Shown: piece by piece, positions 36,284-52,563 of the stretch
Layout of the letters: every line of letters begins with the position of its first letter
Numbering within the stretch: position 1 is the first letter of the stretch
DNA from: Pilatotrama ljubarskyi
Taxonomy: Eukaryota > Basidiomycota > Agaricomycetes > Polyporales > Polyporaceae
Reading direction: 5' to 3'
Length of the DNA stretch: 64,000 nucleotides
Assembly (NCBI GenBank): GCA_022385805.1
Contig: MU277763.1
Location: forward strand, 1 to 64,000
Made by a program: the position numbers and the translations under genes
The notes under the pieces: generated by a model
The model's database searches: none
Told to the model about the DNA's origin: nothing
Seen by the model: only the letters and a program-made list of their open reading frames with translations

Positions 36284-37448
36284 TTATTGCTCGGCAGCAC
36301 GTCTCCTCCGGACATCACGCTCCTCCGCGATGGTGAGCTTGAGACCCTTGCCCTTCGGCAGGGAAACCCAGGACTTGGTGCCCTCGCCAATGACGAAGAT
36401 GTTGGAGATCCTGGGGATGGGATGAGTACCGAACGAAAACGAGCGACGAGTCAAGCATACCGCGTGGCGAACGTCCGGTCAAGAGAGTCCTTCACGTGGA
36501 CAATGTCGAAGCCACCAACGTGCTTCTCACGGTGCACAATGACACCGCAACGACCCCTGTTACGACCACCGGTGATGAAGACAAGGTTGCCGGTATCGAA
36601 CTTGACAAAGTCGGTGATCTTGCCCTGCTCAATATCGAAGCGGACAGTGTCGTTGACCTTGATCAGAGGGTCGGGGTAACGGATCGTGCGGCCGTCGTGG
36701 GTGACAATGTAAGGAACGCCCTTGTTTCCGATCGCCATCTTGCGGACCTTGAGGAGCTTGTAGGTCGCTTCCTCAGGCGTGATGCGGTGGATCGTGAAAC
36801 GGCCCTTGACATCGTAGAGGAGACGGAAGTGCTCGCCCGACTTCTCAATGGAGATGACATCTGTGACAAAACCAACATTAGTTCTGCCCAAAAAGCCTGT
36901 ATAACTAAGAGACTGACCCATGAAGCCCGCGGGGAAGGTGGGGTCGGTCCTGACCTTGCCGTCGACCTTGATCAAACGCTGCGCGACAATAGCAGTAACC
37001 TCGTTGCCGGTCAAAGCATACTTCAGCCTGTTACGAAGGAAGATGGTGAGGGGGAGGGATTCGCGGAGCTTGTGGGGACCGGGGGAGGGACGGGGGGCCT
37101 AGCAAAAGAACGCGATGCCTTTGAGAGGATGGTACATTGAGATATCAAGCGGTACGCACGTAGGTGCCGCTAAGCTTGTCCAGCATCCATGAGGATGGCG
37201 CAGCGAGACGCTTCAGGTGCTTTTTAGGTCCACGGGCCTAGAAAACCAAGCAGAAAGGCAGTCAGCATATCTGAGTAGAGCGTAGAGTCGCCAGAGCCCG
37301 TCGATGAGAATCGAGTGTCGTCGCAGAGGTGCCAGGTACATCCGAAGACTGAGAGCAGCATCCACCCCTCCGACGCCGTTGAATGGCTCCATTCCACCAC
37401 GAGTTCTCCGCAGACGGTTCTGACGACGAGCAGCAGCATACTGACCAT
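36284..37448 (-). CDS. RPS4: 40S ribosomal protein S4 (eS4)
   Basis: Five exons (37448-37446, 37237-37160, 37098-36918, 36860-36461, 36410-36284) give 262 residues, the normal eS4 length. Conserved blocks include [51 protein letters not shown], the KOW-type [18 protein letters not shown] and the end [20 protein letters not shown]. The S4 RNA-binding domain (middle) and KOW motif (C-terminal third) are intact. Exon 1 consists only of the ATG, followed by a ~208-nt intron (gtcagt...tttctag), a common arrangement in fungal ribosomal protein genes, where first introns often carry regulatory signals. The gene is divergent from the G-patch gene. Confidence 0.95.
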
Positions 37449-37735
37449 GTTGGAAGTCTTGAGGGCTTGACGTTGGCGACGGCGGCGGCCTCGTTTGCTG
37501 GTACAGGCGTTCCAAAACTTCGATAGCGTTCAGGTCTTCGGAGTCGTCCGGGCGCCCATCAATCGGAGTTTGTCTGAGTTAGGAAGGTTCCCCAGCGCCT
37601 CTTTGCCCAGCTTGCTGACAAATCAGGCTCGCGTGGCTCATGTGCGCAGTGACTTCACATCTCGCGTCCGCATTGAGGCGCTCAACCTGGTTACTTGCGA
37701 CTCACTTGCACCTCCTCACTCTACGCTCGTTTGGT
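37449..37735. promoter_or_regulatory. divergent promoter RPS4/TFIP11-like
   Basis: Only ~290 bp separate the RPS4 start codon (-) and the G-patch gene start codon (+), so a shared bidirectional promoter is likely. I did not identify a TATA box or named ribosomal-protein factor site. Confidence 0.5.
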
Positions 37736-40700
37736 ATGGCGCGGCGGAAACGCCAGCTCCTCGAAGACGATGACGACTCTTCTCCCGTCTCTGACGTCGA
37801 TGACACCATAGACTTCGACGATAATGATCCCGACGCACGAGCTGAACGCGAGCTGTTCGAGAATCCGTACAAGAGGAAGCGGAGACGCAAGAACGGGAAG
37901 GAGGACGCCATCTACGGAATCTTTGGGAGCGACGACGAGGACGCTGCTCCGGAGAGACCGCGCGGAAAGACTCGGACGAAAGCCCCTGCGTTCGTTTCTG
38001 GAGGCGCGAAGGTCACCCTGGAGGAGGACGTGCCCATGGAGGAGCAGCACTCGTCTGCCGGCGAGCATGACAGCGCAGACGATGGTGGAGACGACGCATC
38101 TGACTCTACGGATGCAGAGCCATCGAAGCCTGCATCTCCACGAGTCCGCGAGGAAGAGGACGAAGAAGAGGAGAGTAGGCCGCGGTTCGGTGGCTTAGGC
38201 CTGGGAGCGGGCAAGGGAGGAATAGGCTCGTCCAAGGCCGGCATAGGCCGCACTTCTGGGTCGATGTCTTTCCAACGGGGTGGCATCGGATCTGCAAAAC
38301 CAGCTCCCCCGGAGTCCTCTGCATCTGCATCGCCCGCGCCCGCCATCGCGGAGGACTTCCCGACCGCATTTGGTGCCCCACGCCCACAAAGGTCATTCGT
38401 GCGCAAAGCAGACACCAGTGCCGGCACCTCGCGCTCCGCTACGCCGCTCACTGCCGCCGAACGTCAGCACTTCAGCAAGATCTCGGGTACGTTCGGCGCA
38501 CGAATGCTCGAGAAGATGGGCTGGCAGGCGGGCTTGGGTCTCGGCGCTACAGGAGAAGGCATTGTGACTCCGGTGGAGAGCAAGCTGCGTCCGAAAGGTA
38601 TGGGTCTCGCCTTTAAGGGCTTCAAAGAGAAAACCGAGCAGTCCAAGGCCGAGGCGAGGCGGCGGGGCGAAATTGTCAGTGACGACGAGGAAGACTCGAA
38701 GGCCACAGCGCGGAAGGCACGCAAGGCTGCTAAGGCGCACACGGAGAAGACTGACGCGTGGAAGAAGCCTAAGCGGACAAAGACCAAGGTTGAGCACAAG
38801 ACGTACGAGGAGATCATCGCTGAAGCCGGTCAAGAAGCTCCTCAAGCGGGCCTTGGACAAATCATCGATGCGACCGGGGCAACGGTTAGTAGTCCTCATA
38901 CCGTCCCTAGTGAGTTGTTGCTGATTCAAATGACAGCTTCGAGAGGTGTCTTCGTTAGCCGACGTCTCGATGGCGTCTTGGACCCCAACAACGGATCCAA
39001 TGCGGCTTCCGGAAATCCGGCACAACCTCCGTCTCATCACGGAGTCATGTAGAACGGACCTGGATGGCCTTGCCCGCGAAGCTCGTGCTCTCGAGGAGCG
39101 CAAGAAGTGGATACGTGCCGAGGACGAGAGGCTACGGAAGCAAGTGGACGAAGAGGCAGAACGTAAGTGATTTCGCTAAACCCCGCCTGCTCTACACTGA
39201 CAATACTCCCAGTCATCGCGCGCTTGCAGCGAGTAAACATCGTCGTAGACGAAATCAGTACCCAATCTCGGGAGGCGGCGTCTACGTACGAGGCTTCCCT
39301 CGATCCCTTCACGGCTAGCTTCGACAAGCTCCTGGGTCAGTTTGACCAGGAGTTCGACCGCTATCGGCTGGACGAGGTGGTGGTCGCAGCGATTGCGCCT
39401 GTGGTAAGTGACGCTCTCTGGATGCCTATGAGCTCGTACTTACTGTCGGATGCAGGTCCGCCGAATGCTAGCCAACTGGCAACCGCTTGAGGATCCCACA
39501 GCGTTTACCGCCAACTTCCGCTCGTGGCGTCGAGCCCTCAAGATGGCTGCCCCTGAAGAAAGACTACCGAACCAAGTGCAAGTATACGGCAACAGCACGG
39601 CTGTATCATCTTCAGCAGTGCAGTAAGTATTCTCGTCCATCGTCTATTCGCTGGAAGCCATCGACTGACGACCGGCTGCAGGGAGAAGCCAATGACGCCG
39701 TACGAGAGCCTTCTGTGGAACACTTGGCTCCCCCGCATCCGCTCAACGTTGAATAACGACTGGGCACCCGAAGATCCACTTCCCGCTGTTCGCCTCTACG
39801 AGGCTTGGTCGCCCTTCCTCCCGCCATTCATTCGCGACAACTTCTTCGATCAGCTCGTACTGCCGAAGGTCCACAAAGCTGTAGGAGATTGGAGCCCGCG
39901 GAAGAGCAAGGTGTCTCTGCAGAAGCTCGTGTTCCCTTGGCTACCACACGTAGGCCTTCGCCTGGAGGATGTACTAGGAGACGCCAGGCGCAAGGTGAAG
40001 AGTGTCCTCCGAGCTTGGACCGTCTCCGACGCAATTCCAGAAGATCTGGGTGCCTGGAGAGAAGTGAGTGGTCTTTGACTTGTTTCATTTGTAGTGGCTT
40101 TCTGACGCGTTTGGTAGGTCTTCGACGTCGGAGATTGGGACACGATGCTGCTGAAGTACGTCGTCCCGAAGCTTGGCTCCAGGCTGCGGGACGATTTCCG
40201 TGTCAATCCTCGACAGCAAGACATGCAGCCGCTCCAGGACGTGATGCTCTGGGAGGAGCTCCTTCGCCCATCCATTCTTTCGCAGATCCTCGAGACCGAG
40301 TTCTTCCCGAAGTGGCTCGACGTGCTGCACATCTGGCTCATCCAGCCCAACCCCAGTTTCGAGGAGGTTTCGCGATGGTACTCGTTCTGGAAGGGCACCT
40401 TCTCCGAGAACCTGCAGAACATGCCAGGTGTCGCGCAGGGTTTTACGCGTGGCTTGCAGATGATGAACAAGGCTATTGAGCTGGGCCCCGAGGCACCGAC
40501 ACGTCTTCCCCGTCCTGACCATCGCCTGTCCACACCTACTGCAGCTACACCTACGGCGAAACCGAAGGAGAAGCCTCGTCCGGCGCGGACTCAAGAAATC
40601 ACGTTCCGGTCCATTGTTGAGGACTATGCGGCGTCGCACAACTTGCTATTCATACCCACCGGTCGCGCGGACGAGCGATCGCGTATGCCGTTGTACCGAG

Positions 40701-40846
40701 TCTCGCAAAGCGCCGACGGGAAGGGTGGAATCCTGGTGTATATTCTGGACGATGCGGTCTGGGCTTCAGACGGCGGGGAGTACCGCGCGATCACTCTGGA
40801 GAATATGGTGCTGAGGGCTACGAAAGCGGACAGCCGTGCTGGGTAG
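37736..40846 (+). CDS. TFIP11: TFIP11/Ntr1-like G-patch spliceosome-disassembly protein
   Basis: Six exons (37736-38884, 38937-39162, 39213-39403, 39456-39622, 39682-40063, 40118-40846) give 947 residues. A highly acidic/basic N-terminus (KRKRRRKNGKEDAIYGIFG) precedes a G-patch (~250-295; GARMLEKMGWQAGLGLG), the activator motif for DEAH helicase Prp43. The GCFC-type helical region follows, with markers FDRYRLDEVVVAAIAP, YESLLWNTWLPRIRSTL, KLVFPWLPHVG, DVMLWEELLRPSIL and FSENLQNMPGVAQGF. TFIP11 and yeast Ntr1/Spp382 release intron lariats and recycle spliceosomes in the nucleus. The C-terminus (EITFRSIVEDYAASHNLLFIP) matches the family end. Confidence 0.93.
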
Positions 40847-41400
40847 CTGAGACTGTAGAGTGTGTACGACTTGTTTGTAATGCTGCAACGTCACTGGGAT
40901 TTCGTGCTTCATTCTTTCCGCCTCCTCATCTGCATCATTCTGCCTTCTTCAACGCACATAACAACGGGAAGGTCACGACTCAGGAGCTACGAGCGTCGAG
41001 GTGGCTGCGAATGCAGCGATCCCACATACGGAAGTGACTCCGAAGTGGTGCGGCGCGGTGTCCGGGGAGATACTGCCTTGCGGGTACAGCACCATCTTCG
41101 CGTTCTGCACGCGCCCTCGACAACCATGGCTGTCTGTAAACCGACAATCCAGCGTATGAGTGGTTTTTCGTGTCGCCTGGTCAGCTTCTCCGTATCTGTG
41201 GCAAGTTTGAGCAAGACCTTTACTCAGACAGGTCGGGTGCCGAGAGACGCCGCTGAGTAATTCGAGCGGCGACGGAAAGACTTGGGTCCGCGGACAAGGG
41301 CGTGTGGCAACAGAGCCGTGAGCGTCGACCACACTCTTGCTTGCACAACCTCCTTCGATAGCCTACTTCCAGGGGATCGATGGCCGGCTGCACGCTCTAA
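40847..41400. other. intergenic region
   Basis: About 550 bp between two + strand genes, holding the 3' flank of the G-patch gene and the promoter of UFD4. No additional feature is recognised. Confidence 0.5.
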
Positions 41401-44400
41401 ATGGACTCTACCCAACCCCAAGCAGCGACTAGTAGCAGCAGCCCATATCCCGCGCACACCGAAGAACAATCGCAATCGACCACCTCCGAGTCCAAGGTCC
41501 TGCGCACGAGCGCAAGAGTCAAGGCCGCAAAGCAGAAGGAGAAACAGAAGGAACGCTCTTCCGCAGACAGCCAACAAGCCTCCTCCTCATCCTCCAGCAA
41601 GCGTATCCGCGACAGCACTTCTCATAAAGGCAAGGGGAAAGAAGTAGCCGACGAATCCCGACTTAGCAAGCGGTACGTTCGCTTGTTCTCGTCACATCTC
41701 CCCTTGCTCCTTAGCCACTAAGCACGCTTCACCTTACAGAGCTCGGCGTTCCACATATCCTACGACGTCCGCCCTCACCATCAACGAGCCCCCTAAGGAT
41801 AGCAAGGGCAAGAAGCGCGCGGCCCCCGAAGACAACTCAGAAGACGAAGACTCCACTGCCGCAGCCTCCGTTCCGAAGAAACTCAAGCGTGCTACCAGTG
41901 CCTATTCGCTCAGACCTAGAGGAGATAACCAGACAGCATCGGATATGACGAGGAAGACACGGTGCGTTCCGTGCGCATATAGTAGATCCTCCGGCATGCT
42001 AAAATGTAACTGCTCTCGCAGTGCATCATCCGGCAAGGGTAAAGTCACCGCCAAGAGCAAGGCCTTTATGGCAGCAGCGGGCTCTTCTCGAGCTGGCGAC
42101 GAGGACGTGGATATGGTGGACGCCGAGTGCATCCGGGACGATGGTGAGCCCCATGATGAGCGACACGAAGAAGGTGATGACCACGAAGACCTGCCTGACG
42201 ATGGAGGTGGCGGCGATGAGGACGACGAGGGCGATGAAGCGGAAAGTGACTTTACTGGCTCTTTGGGCGGTCTCGGCAACGAACCGTCGGCGATGTCCAT
42301 CTTCGGCGACTACCGTCAGCTGGGATCGTATATGATGGGCATATCAGGACGACTGAAGACGATGCTGAACAACATCAAGCCCACAGCAGATCCCACTACG
42401 CGATTGGTCACGTTGCAAGAACTGAGCGAACTCTTGAGTATCAGCACCGAGGACACCCTGGCGGGGTCATTCCAGGTCGAAGCTTTCATTCGGGAGCTTG
42501 TCCGAATCCTGGGAGGTACCGGGAACGACGAAGAGGAAGGGGACGACGAGGACGCGGGCGAGCAGGACGAAGACGCCGCACTCGCAGCAGCGTTGGCGAT
42601 GAGCGCGGGTGGGGGCGCATATCAGGGCGATGAGAACCTGGAAGCCCAGGTTTTGGCTTGCAGGTGTCTCGCGAACTTAATGGAAGCCCTACCAGGGGTG
42701 GCGCATACCGTCGTGTATCATGGAGCCATCCCCGTCCTTTGCAGCAAGTTGATCGAGATTTCCTACATCGATTTGGCAGAACAGACCTTGAGTGTATGTT
42801 CACCAAATTGTCTCTTCTCTTCGGTCACGCAGCATACTCATCTGTATCCTAGACTTTGGAGAAGATATCAGAAGAGTTCCCTAGCTCCATCGTGCGGGAA
42901 GGTGGTCTCGCGGCCTTGCTGAACTACCTGGACTTCTTCTCTATAGCTGTGCAGAGGACTGCCTTACAAGCGGCGGCGAATTGCTGTCGCAACGTCTCAG
43001 TCGAGCACTTCCCCATGATCCGCGCTGTCTGGCCTATCCTCCGCAACTGCCTAGGCTACTCTGATCAGCGATTGGTTGAATATGCCTGCCTCTGCGTAAT
43101 CCGCATCATCGACTCTTACTACCGCTCCTCCCCGGAGAACCTCGAGGCCCTTGTTGACGCAGACCTCATTCGGGCTGTCAACATGCTCTTACTTCCTGCT
43201 GGCGGCTCGCCCCTGATTGCTGCTAGCACGTATACCCTGCTACTGCGCGCCCTTGCCACATGCGCTCGAGTCAGCGCTAAGATCACCTTGGTTCTCCTCG
43301 AAGCCGGCATCGTCGATACTCTTTACCAGATCCTCACCGGTGTTCTCCCCCCGGCATCGGACGGCATGGAAGAGCAAGGTGACGCTGCTGGTGGACAGGG
43401 GCTCGGTGGTGGTTTGGCCGACATGACTGTCATGGAGAACCTGGCACATCGCCCGAAGGATCAGATCGAGGAAGCCCTGAGCCTTGTGTCTGAGCTCATG
43501 CCGCCTTTGCCGAAGGGTAAGTGCTTCTGCCCGCTGGCCGCCTAGCATACTCACGGGTCTGCAGATGGCGTATTCGACCATAAGGGCTACACGGAGAAAG
43601 CTTTGAATAAGATGATCAAGGCCAAAGCCAAGGCGGAGCGTGCAGCTGCACGGCAAGCGGCGGCGGCAGCAGCAGCAGCAGCAGCATCCCAAGGGGATCC
43701 TTCCGGCTCTGATGCCCGCCCCAGTGCATCTGTAGCACCCGCCGACGAAGCCTCGGCTCCCGCAAACATCCGCGTTGATCCTCAGTCTATCCATGAGGGA
43801 GCAGACGCTCTACCACGTCTCGAGAAGGAGTCAACTGCCGTCGACCGCACTGAGCTCCTGCGTTCTCACCCTGAGGTGGTTGGCCGGTTCTTGCGCCTCT
43901 TGGTGCCCATTTTGGTCGACGTATATGCGGCCAGCGTGATTACTCCCGTTCGCGTGAGGACCTTGACAGGGCTGCTAAAGGCCGTGAGCTTCCTGGATGG
44001 CGATGAACTGAAGCAAGTCTTCACGGTACGTATCAATGGCTCGCCTATAACGAGTTTACTGACGATGTCGCGCAGTTCGTCCCGATCGCCAGCTTTGCAT
44101 CATCTATCCTATCCTCCAAGGACCATCCCTCGCTCGTCATCGGTGCACTTCAGCTCGTCGAAATGCTCCTGGCGAAGGTTCCGGCAGAGTATAAACCTGC
44201 GTTCCGCCGAGAGGGAGTGTTCCACGAGATCGAGAGCCTGGCCTCACGCCCTGTTACGTCGACCAAGTCCAAAGACAAGGGCGCTGACAAGGATGTCTCT
44301 GAAGCTCCTTCCCCTGCCGATACGGGCGTCATTGCCACCGCAGTGCCCGTGTCCATCTCCGTCATCTCCTCCATGCCATACAGAAAGCTCTCTTCTCTCC

Positions 44401-47400
44401 CTATGGAACCAGACGACGCGATCACCATGCGTGCTCGCATTATCCGGTTAAAGTACCTCGCATCGGACGACTCTGTTGGCTCTGATGACCTCTTCGCGAC
44501 ACTCCGTAAACTGGTAGAACGCATAACTGATCCCGGGGCCTCCGAGAAGGAACTCGGAGCTGCTCTGGGAGAGTTGGCGCTTCTCTTCGGCTCTCAGCAT
44601 ACGTCGGTGTCAAGCTTCGAACTGCTCCAAAGCGGTGTGATCGACGGGTTGCTACAATTCTTCGCAGATGCAGAACGGACCGGTAAGTACGAAAGGACTG
44701 ACATCAGATTATCTCACTGAATCCGTGCCCTAGTCTCGCTGAGCCGCCGCCAGGATCTATTCTTCAATGCGTTCACGTCCAGAAAGAGCAAAGGAGCCGG
44801 TGGTCAAACGCCCTTAGCTGTCTTCGTGAAGAAGCTGCAGGAGAGTCTGACTAGGATGGAGTCCTTCGAGGTCATCAGTGTGGCACAAAGTGCCGACGGT
44901 GAGTGCCAACAGCATCGAGACAGCTTGGAAGTGCGCTTACTCATGTCTTTCAATGTCACAGACTCGAAGCGAAGCTCACCCTCTCTCCTCGCACGACAAT
45001 TGCGATTGCGACTTGTTGCAGCTGAAGACTCCGATATCCCCCGGAACTTGAACAACATCGTGGTCTCTATTCATGCCATCGCTACGTTCCAGGCGTTACA
45101 TGACTATCTCAGACCTCGTGTCGCCGGGCTCCTTTCTAGCAGTTCCAGGCTCTCCGGGATGTTGGCAGCTCTGGCCGCTTCAGGGCTCACGCCTCCGTCT
45201 TCCCGTTTCGGCCTTACGGAGGCCTTGGCAAGAGCCTCTGCTTCTGCATCAGAAGCCGGTGCGGCGGGAACCTCCTCTGCTAGTATCAACAGGAGACGTA
45301 GCTTGCGTTTGAGCGAGAAGCAGAAGGCTGCCTCGAGTCCATCTGCGGATGCCGGTGGCGACGCATCAGAATCCACGTCGAGCGCGCTTGCAGGTGCCGC
45401 TGCAGAGAGTGCATCGACGAGGGGCGTTCCTGACATCGGAGAGGGCGAATCTCTCGCGTCCGCGTCGGTCGCAGAGCCTGCACCAAGCGAGACTGTCGTC
45501 AATGATGACGAATTTGCTGCTGACTTCACCGACGACGAAGTCGACGTGGATGCTGAGGTTGGTGCTAGTCTCATATGCTCCCGAATTAGCTATGAAAACT
45601 GATCATACGAGCAGGTCATCGAGGACGATGATCCTGACAATTCAATCTCGGAGAAGACGGTGAATGTGTCTGTTGGAGATGGTAGGATGCTCGGCTTCCC
45701 TTACCTGTTCTTGTTACTCATTTACCGGCCGGCAGATGGTTCGAAGGTCGAGGCGCAAACACCCGATGGTACCCACGTCCCTACACCAGGCTCTGCGCGA
45801 GGATTGCCCTCAAGCAACCCCACTCCTCGCACGTCAACACCGAAGACGTCCTATGCTGCTGCACTCAAGGCGAAGCCTAGTGACTGGCATCTAGAATTCT
45901 CGATGGACGACCACAAGCTCCCGTTGGACCTTACCGTATATGGTGCTATTCACCAGCACGAGATGCGCAAGCATAAGGCGTCTGGCTCCCCGTTCTTGCC
46001 TAGCATGATTTGGCAAGGCATTTATAGCATCAAGTTCAAGAAGGTGCCTGGCCCGCTGCCGTCGTCGGATGGTTAGTGACTGTGTTACATTTCGTTGCGA
46101 CGTTGGATTGACCCCGCTATGTAGCTCGTGCCGATGAGACCGGAGCTCGGAGTCGCTCGCCTAGCCCATCCTTGTCCTCGCTCCCTGAAGACGCTCCTCA
46201 CGCGAAGATCCTGCGCCTATTGCGAGTGCTGCATAAGCTCAATGCTCAAGAGAGTGAGCGTGCGACCCCTGCGACTGCCAAACGCATCCTGGCCCCATCT
46301 GCCTTTGTCAATAACAAGTTGACGGCCAAGCTCACCAGGCAATTGGAGGAGCCTATGATTGTCGCGAGGTAAGCTCTATCCTGCATACTTCCTAACGATC
46401 CATATTCATGGTTCTCCCCAGCTCTTGCCTGCCCGATTGGGCCCTCGACCTCCCTCAGCACTTCCCGTTCCTCTTCCCCTTCGCCACCCGCTACAACTTC
46501 TTGCAGTCGACGTCGTTCGGCTATGCACGTCTCATACTGAAGTGGCAGAGTCAACAGAGTCGCGGACAAGATAGCTCCCGCCGAGATGACGGTGTAGGCT
46601 TCCTTGGTCGTCTGCAGCGCCAGAAGGTCAGGATTTCCCGTAAACACATCCTCGAGTCGGCCGTCAAGGTGTTCGAGCTGTACGGCTCGTCATCGTCGAT
46701 TCTCGAGGTCGAGTACTTCGAAGAGGTTGGCACGGGCCTTGGTCCTACCCTGGAGTTCTACTCCCTGGTATCTAAGGAGTTCGCACGGAAGGACCTGAAG
46801 GTCTGGCGTGACGCGGACCCCACGATGTCGAGCCCCTACGTGCATCACCCGCTTGGTCTGTTCCCGGCCCCCATCAGCCCAGATGACATCGCGAAGGACG
46901 GCGTCCAGTAAGTAACTTGTCATCATGTCATCTGAGCCCTCCTCATATCTTGTGCTTCAGAAAACGCACGCACATCATCAGGGTAATCGGACAGTTTGTT
47001 GCCAAGGCCATGCTGGATTCCCGGATCATAGACTTGTCGTTCAACAAGATCTTCTTGAAGCTCGTCCTGGGGGAGGACGTACCTCTCACCTTGGAGACGC
47101 TCAAGGTATGTCTCTTCGCCTCTGCACAGCGGTTCTTGCTGACAGCAGCCTCCAGCGCGTCGATCCGGAACTCGCTGCTTCTCTGGCGAAGATTCAGGGC
47201 CTTGCTGCAGCTGCGAAGAGCCAGAATGAGAAGGTATATATATGTCCATTCTCAAGATCATGAACGGTCACTAACACCTTTGGAACCATAGCTTCGCCGC
47301 AAGTTGGCTGCCATCGAGGACATGGACGGCGTTGACGTCGAGGACCTCGGCCTTGACTTCACTGTTCCTGGATACGACATCGAACTGAGGGTAAGGAGCC

Positions 47401-48109
47401 AGTAATTTCACGCTAGTATCAACAGTACCTGATGATGCATTGACAGCCTGGCGGTCGTGACATTCCTGTGACTGCGGATAACGTGGACGACTACATCCAC
47501 GAAGTCATCGACGCTATCATCGGAAAGGGAGCTCAGGCGCAAGCGCAGGCGTTCCGCGAAGGGTTCTCGAAGGTCTTCCCGATCAGCGACTTGCAGGCAT
47601 TCACGTCGGACGAGCTCGCCATGTTGTTCGGCAATGCTGACGAAGACTGGAGTGTCGAAAGTACGTGCATGCGTCAGCGGTTATCTCACTGGCTAATCTT
47701 CCTCTTTAGCTCTGAGCGAATCGTTGAAGGCTGACCACGGCTTCAACGTGGAGAGCCGCGCCATCAGAGACCTCATCGAGATTATGTCCGAATACGATGT
47801 ATCAACACGCCGCAGCTACTTGCAGTTCATCACTGGCAGTCCGAAGTTGCCCATCGGCGGTACGTATAATGTCTTTTGACGTCCGGGACTTTTATGCTCA
47901 TGAGAATGACAGGCTTCAAAGGTCTGAACCCGCCTCTGACAGTGGTGCGCAAGCCGCATGAGGCGCCCCTCACTGCAGACGACTACCTGCCTAGCGTAAT
48001 GACCTGCGTGAACTACCTCAAGCTGCCCGAGTACTCCTCGAAGGCGGTCATGATGGAGAAGTTGTCGATCGCGATGCGGGAGGGCGTGGGTAGTTTCCAT
48101 TTGTCATGA
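41401..48109 (+). CDS. UFD4: HECT E3 ubiquitin ligase Ufd4/TRIP12
   Basis: Eighteen exons give 1924 residues: 41401-41672, 41740-41961, 42022-42793, 42853-43516, 43565-44025, 44076-44682, 44734-44898, 44962-45557, 45615-45681, 45736-46071, 46125-46368, 46422-46907, 46961-47105, 47156-47233, 47292-47390, 47447-47660, 47710-47859, 47913-48109. The order is a basic/acidic disordered N-terminus, armadillo-like repeats ([57 protein letters not shown]) and an acidic Ser-rich middle. A WWE-less substrate region follows, then the HECT domain with catalytic Cys near 1891 ([13 protein letters not shown]). TRIP12/Ufd4 ubiquitinate N-terminal ubiquitin fusions and N-degrons for the proteasome. A coding A9 alanine tract lies near 43658-43686. 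Confidence 0.95.
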
Positions 48110-48433
48110 ATGTCGTCGTCGATGCCGTCGTTACCATGTAGTATTGTCATCTGTGCTTTTACCGTCACGTCTTGTAGATCGCATCCCCCGTCTCGCTCTC
48201 ATTAATCAGGACTATAATCGCATTGTCATTTTCATGGACTGCTTGATTATAGCTGCAGTTCTGTCCTGTACTCGCTCTGGTTACCGGATCTGCAGCTTCC
48301 GCATGCGGCATGACGCAGCCAGTCGAATGGCCCTGACTCCTCGCGTAGAGGTAGTCCGAATCGAATCATGCACAATCGTGACATTGGTATACACATAACA
48401 GTACATTCCTTGCCACCCAGTCAAAAGCCACGG
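48110..48433. other. short intergenic region between convergent genes
   Basis: About 320 bp between the convergent UFD4 and monooxygenase genes, presumably both 3' UTRs. No other feature is seen. Confidence 0.5.
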
Positions 48434-51127
<2,694 letters not shown>

Positions 51128-52563
51128 TCTGCGAGTCCTCAGATGACAGATGGAGGCGGAATAGGGCTATGGCAGACCGCCCGTGCCAGGGGCATCTTAT
51201 ACCATTCAGCTTCGGATCCCTGGCGCTCGGAACATGAACAACGGTGTCATCTGAATGTCCCTATCGGGCAGTCATCGCGTAGCCGCTGCGCTACGCTGCC
51301 TCTCCGGACGCGCCTTCGCGCGCCGTCGCTGTCGGATGTGGTGTTGTCGCACCCATGGGCGAGCTGCTCATCGATTCTAGCCACGGACAAGAACGGGGAT
51401 GCCAAACTCTGAGTGGTTCGGTCGGCGTGCGAAGGTGAGAGCGAGGGAAGGGCGGGTACATAGTTGGGCACGGCGCACAAGTCAGATGCTCGACTCCTCC
51501 TCGGCATCCTCCGTCCTGCCAGATGCGGTAACTTGTCCAACGCGTCCACCTCGGATACCGCGAGTCCTGGTGAACACGGGTAAACTATCTGCATTTAGTG
51601 CTGGTGTTGCAAGATCGACATCCCTTGTATCTTCGAGTTTGCAATGTAGTGCTAGCCCGGACCGCGACGCGCGTGAAGAAAAGAGAGCGCGTTTCCTACG
51701 GGTATCTTCGGCTCTTGAGGGAGAGCAAGGGTGGGCCCGCGCAAAGTGCGAGAAACATCCATTACGACCACATACTGTACTAGACGCGACGTCTGTGCAG
51801 GTTTGTGCGTACAGCAACGAAGTATTCCGCGCCGAGTGACACTATGGAGAGTTCACAAGGACTGGCCATCAAGTACTGTACGGCGTGGGATGGAAAGCAA
51901 AAGCGTCCCTACGCCCACTTCTTATCAGTGGTTGAGGCGGGTAATCTCCTCACGGCAATGAATTCTCACAGGGAAGAGAGCACGTAGTACGCGGCTCGTT
52001 GCAGCCGGTGTAGAAGGCGGTCGCAGTGCGCAGTCCAGAGACGCGTTTACCGTATCCTGCTCGAATCCCTTCTTTGGTCCAGCCCCGAAGCAAATCCGCG
52101 CGACGTATACGCCCTGTAATCTGCGTCGCGCCAAGCTCAACGGCCACAGACAGTAGCCTCTTAGCTGGATTTGTACGTGTGAATGACGTCCACTCGGAGA
52201 ATCATAGAGCTCAAGTCAGTCGATGCCGGCGCCTGATAGGACGCGCAGAGTGCTCCTGCCTAGTCCGTCCAGTCCAGTCCAAGGTGAAAGTCCATAGGAT
52301 CGTGCCTTTCGACTTGGCAGAGCTAGTAGAGCAGTCAATGCTCCCGGAGAGTGAGAGGACGCTACTGTAAAGCAGTGGCCGGCGGCAAGTATTCTTCGAC
52401 GGTTTAGGACGAGCGTTACGTAAGCACAGCCCGCCATGGACGCCGTCGGGCCAGGGCCCTGCGCGCGGTACCATATGTTGCGCTCTTCCCCACATCTCTC
52501 TGTACTACCCTCTGCTTTCTATCCTTATTCTCTCTCGTACACCACCTCTCACAACGCCGGTAC
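51128..52563. other. 1.4-kb gene-poor region
   Basis: This lies between the divergent monooxygenase (-) and DOA4-like (+) genes. The longest frame, 51399-51839 (146 codons, +), is Arg/Ser-rich and shows no recognisable domain. I cannot build a spliced gene from either strand. The zone just before 52564 is CT-rich and fits the DOA4 promoter. Confidence 0.45.

Noticed and set aside
43658..43686. GCG/GCA repeat as an expanded microsatellite of interest
   Set aside because: It encodes a nine-alanine run inside UFD4; such short tracts are common in GC-rich fungal proteins.
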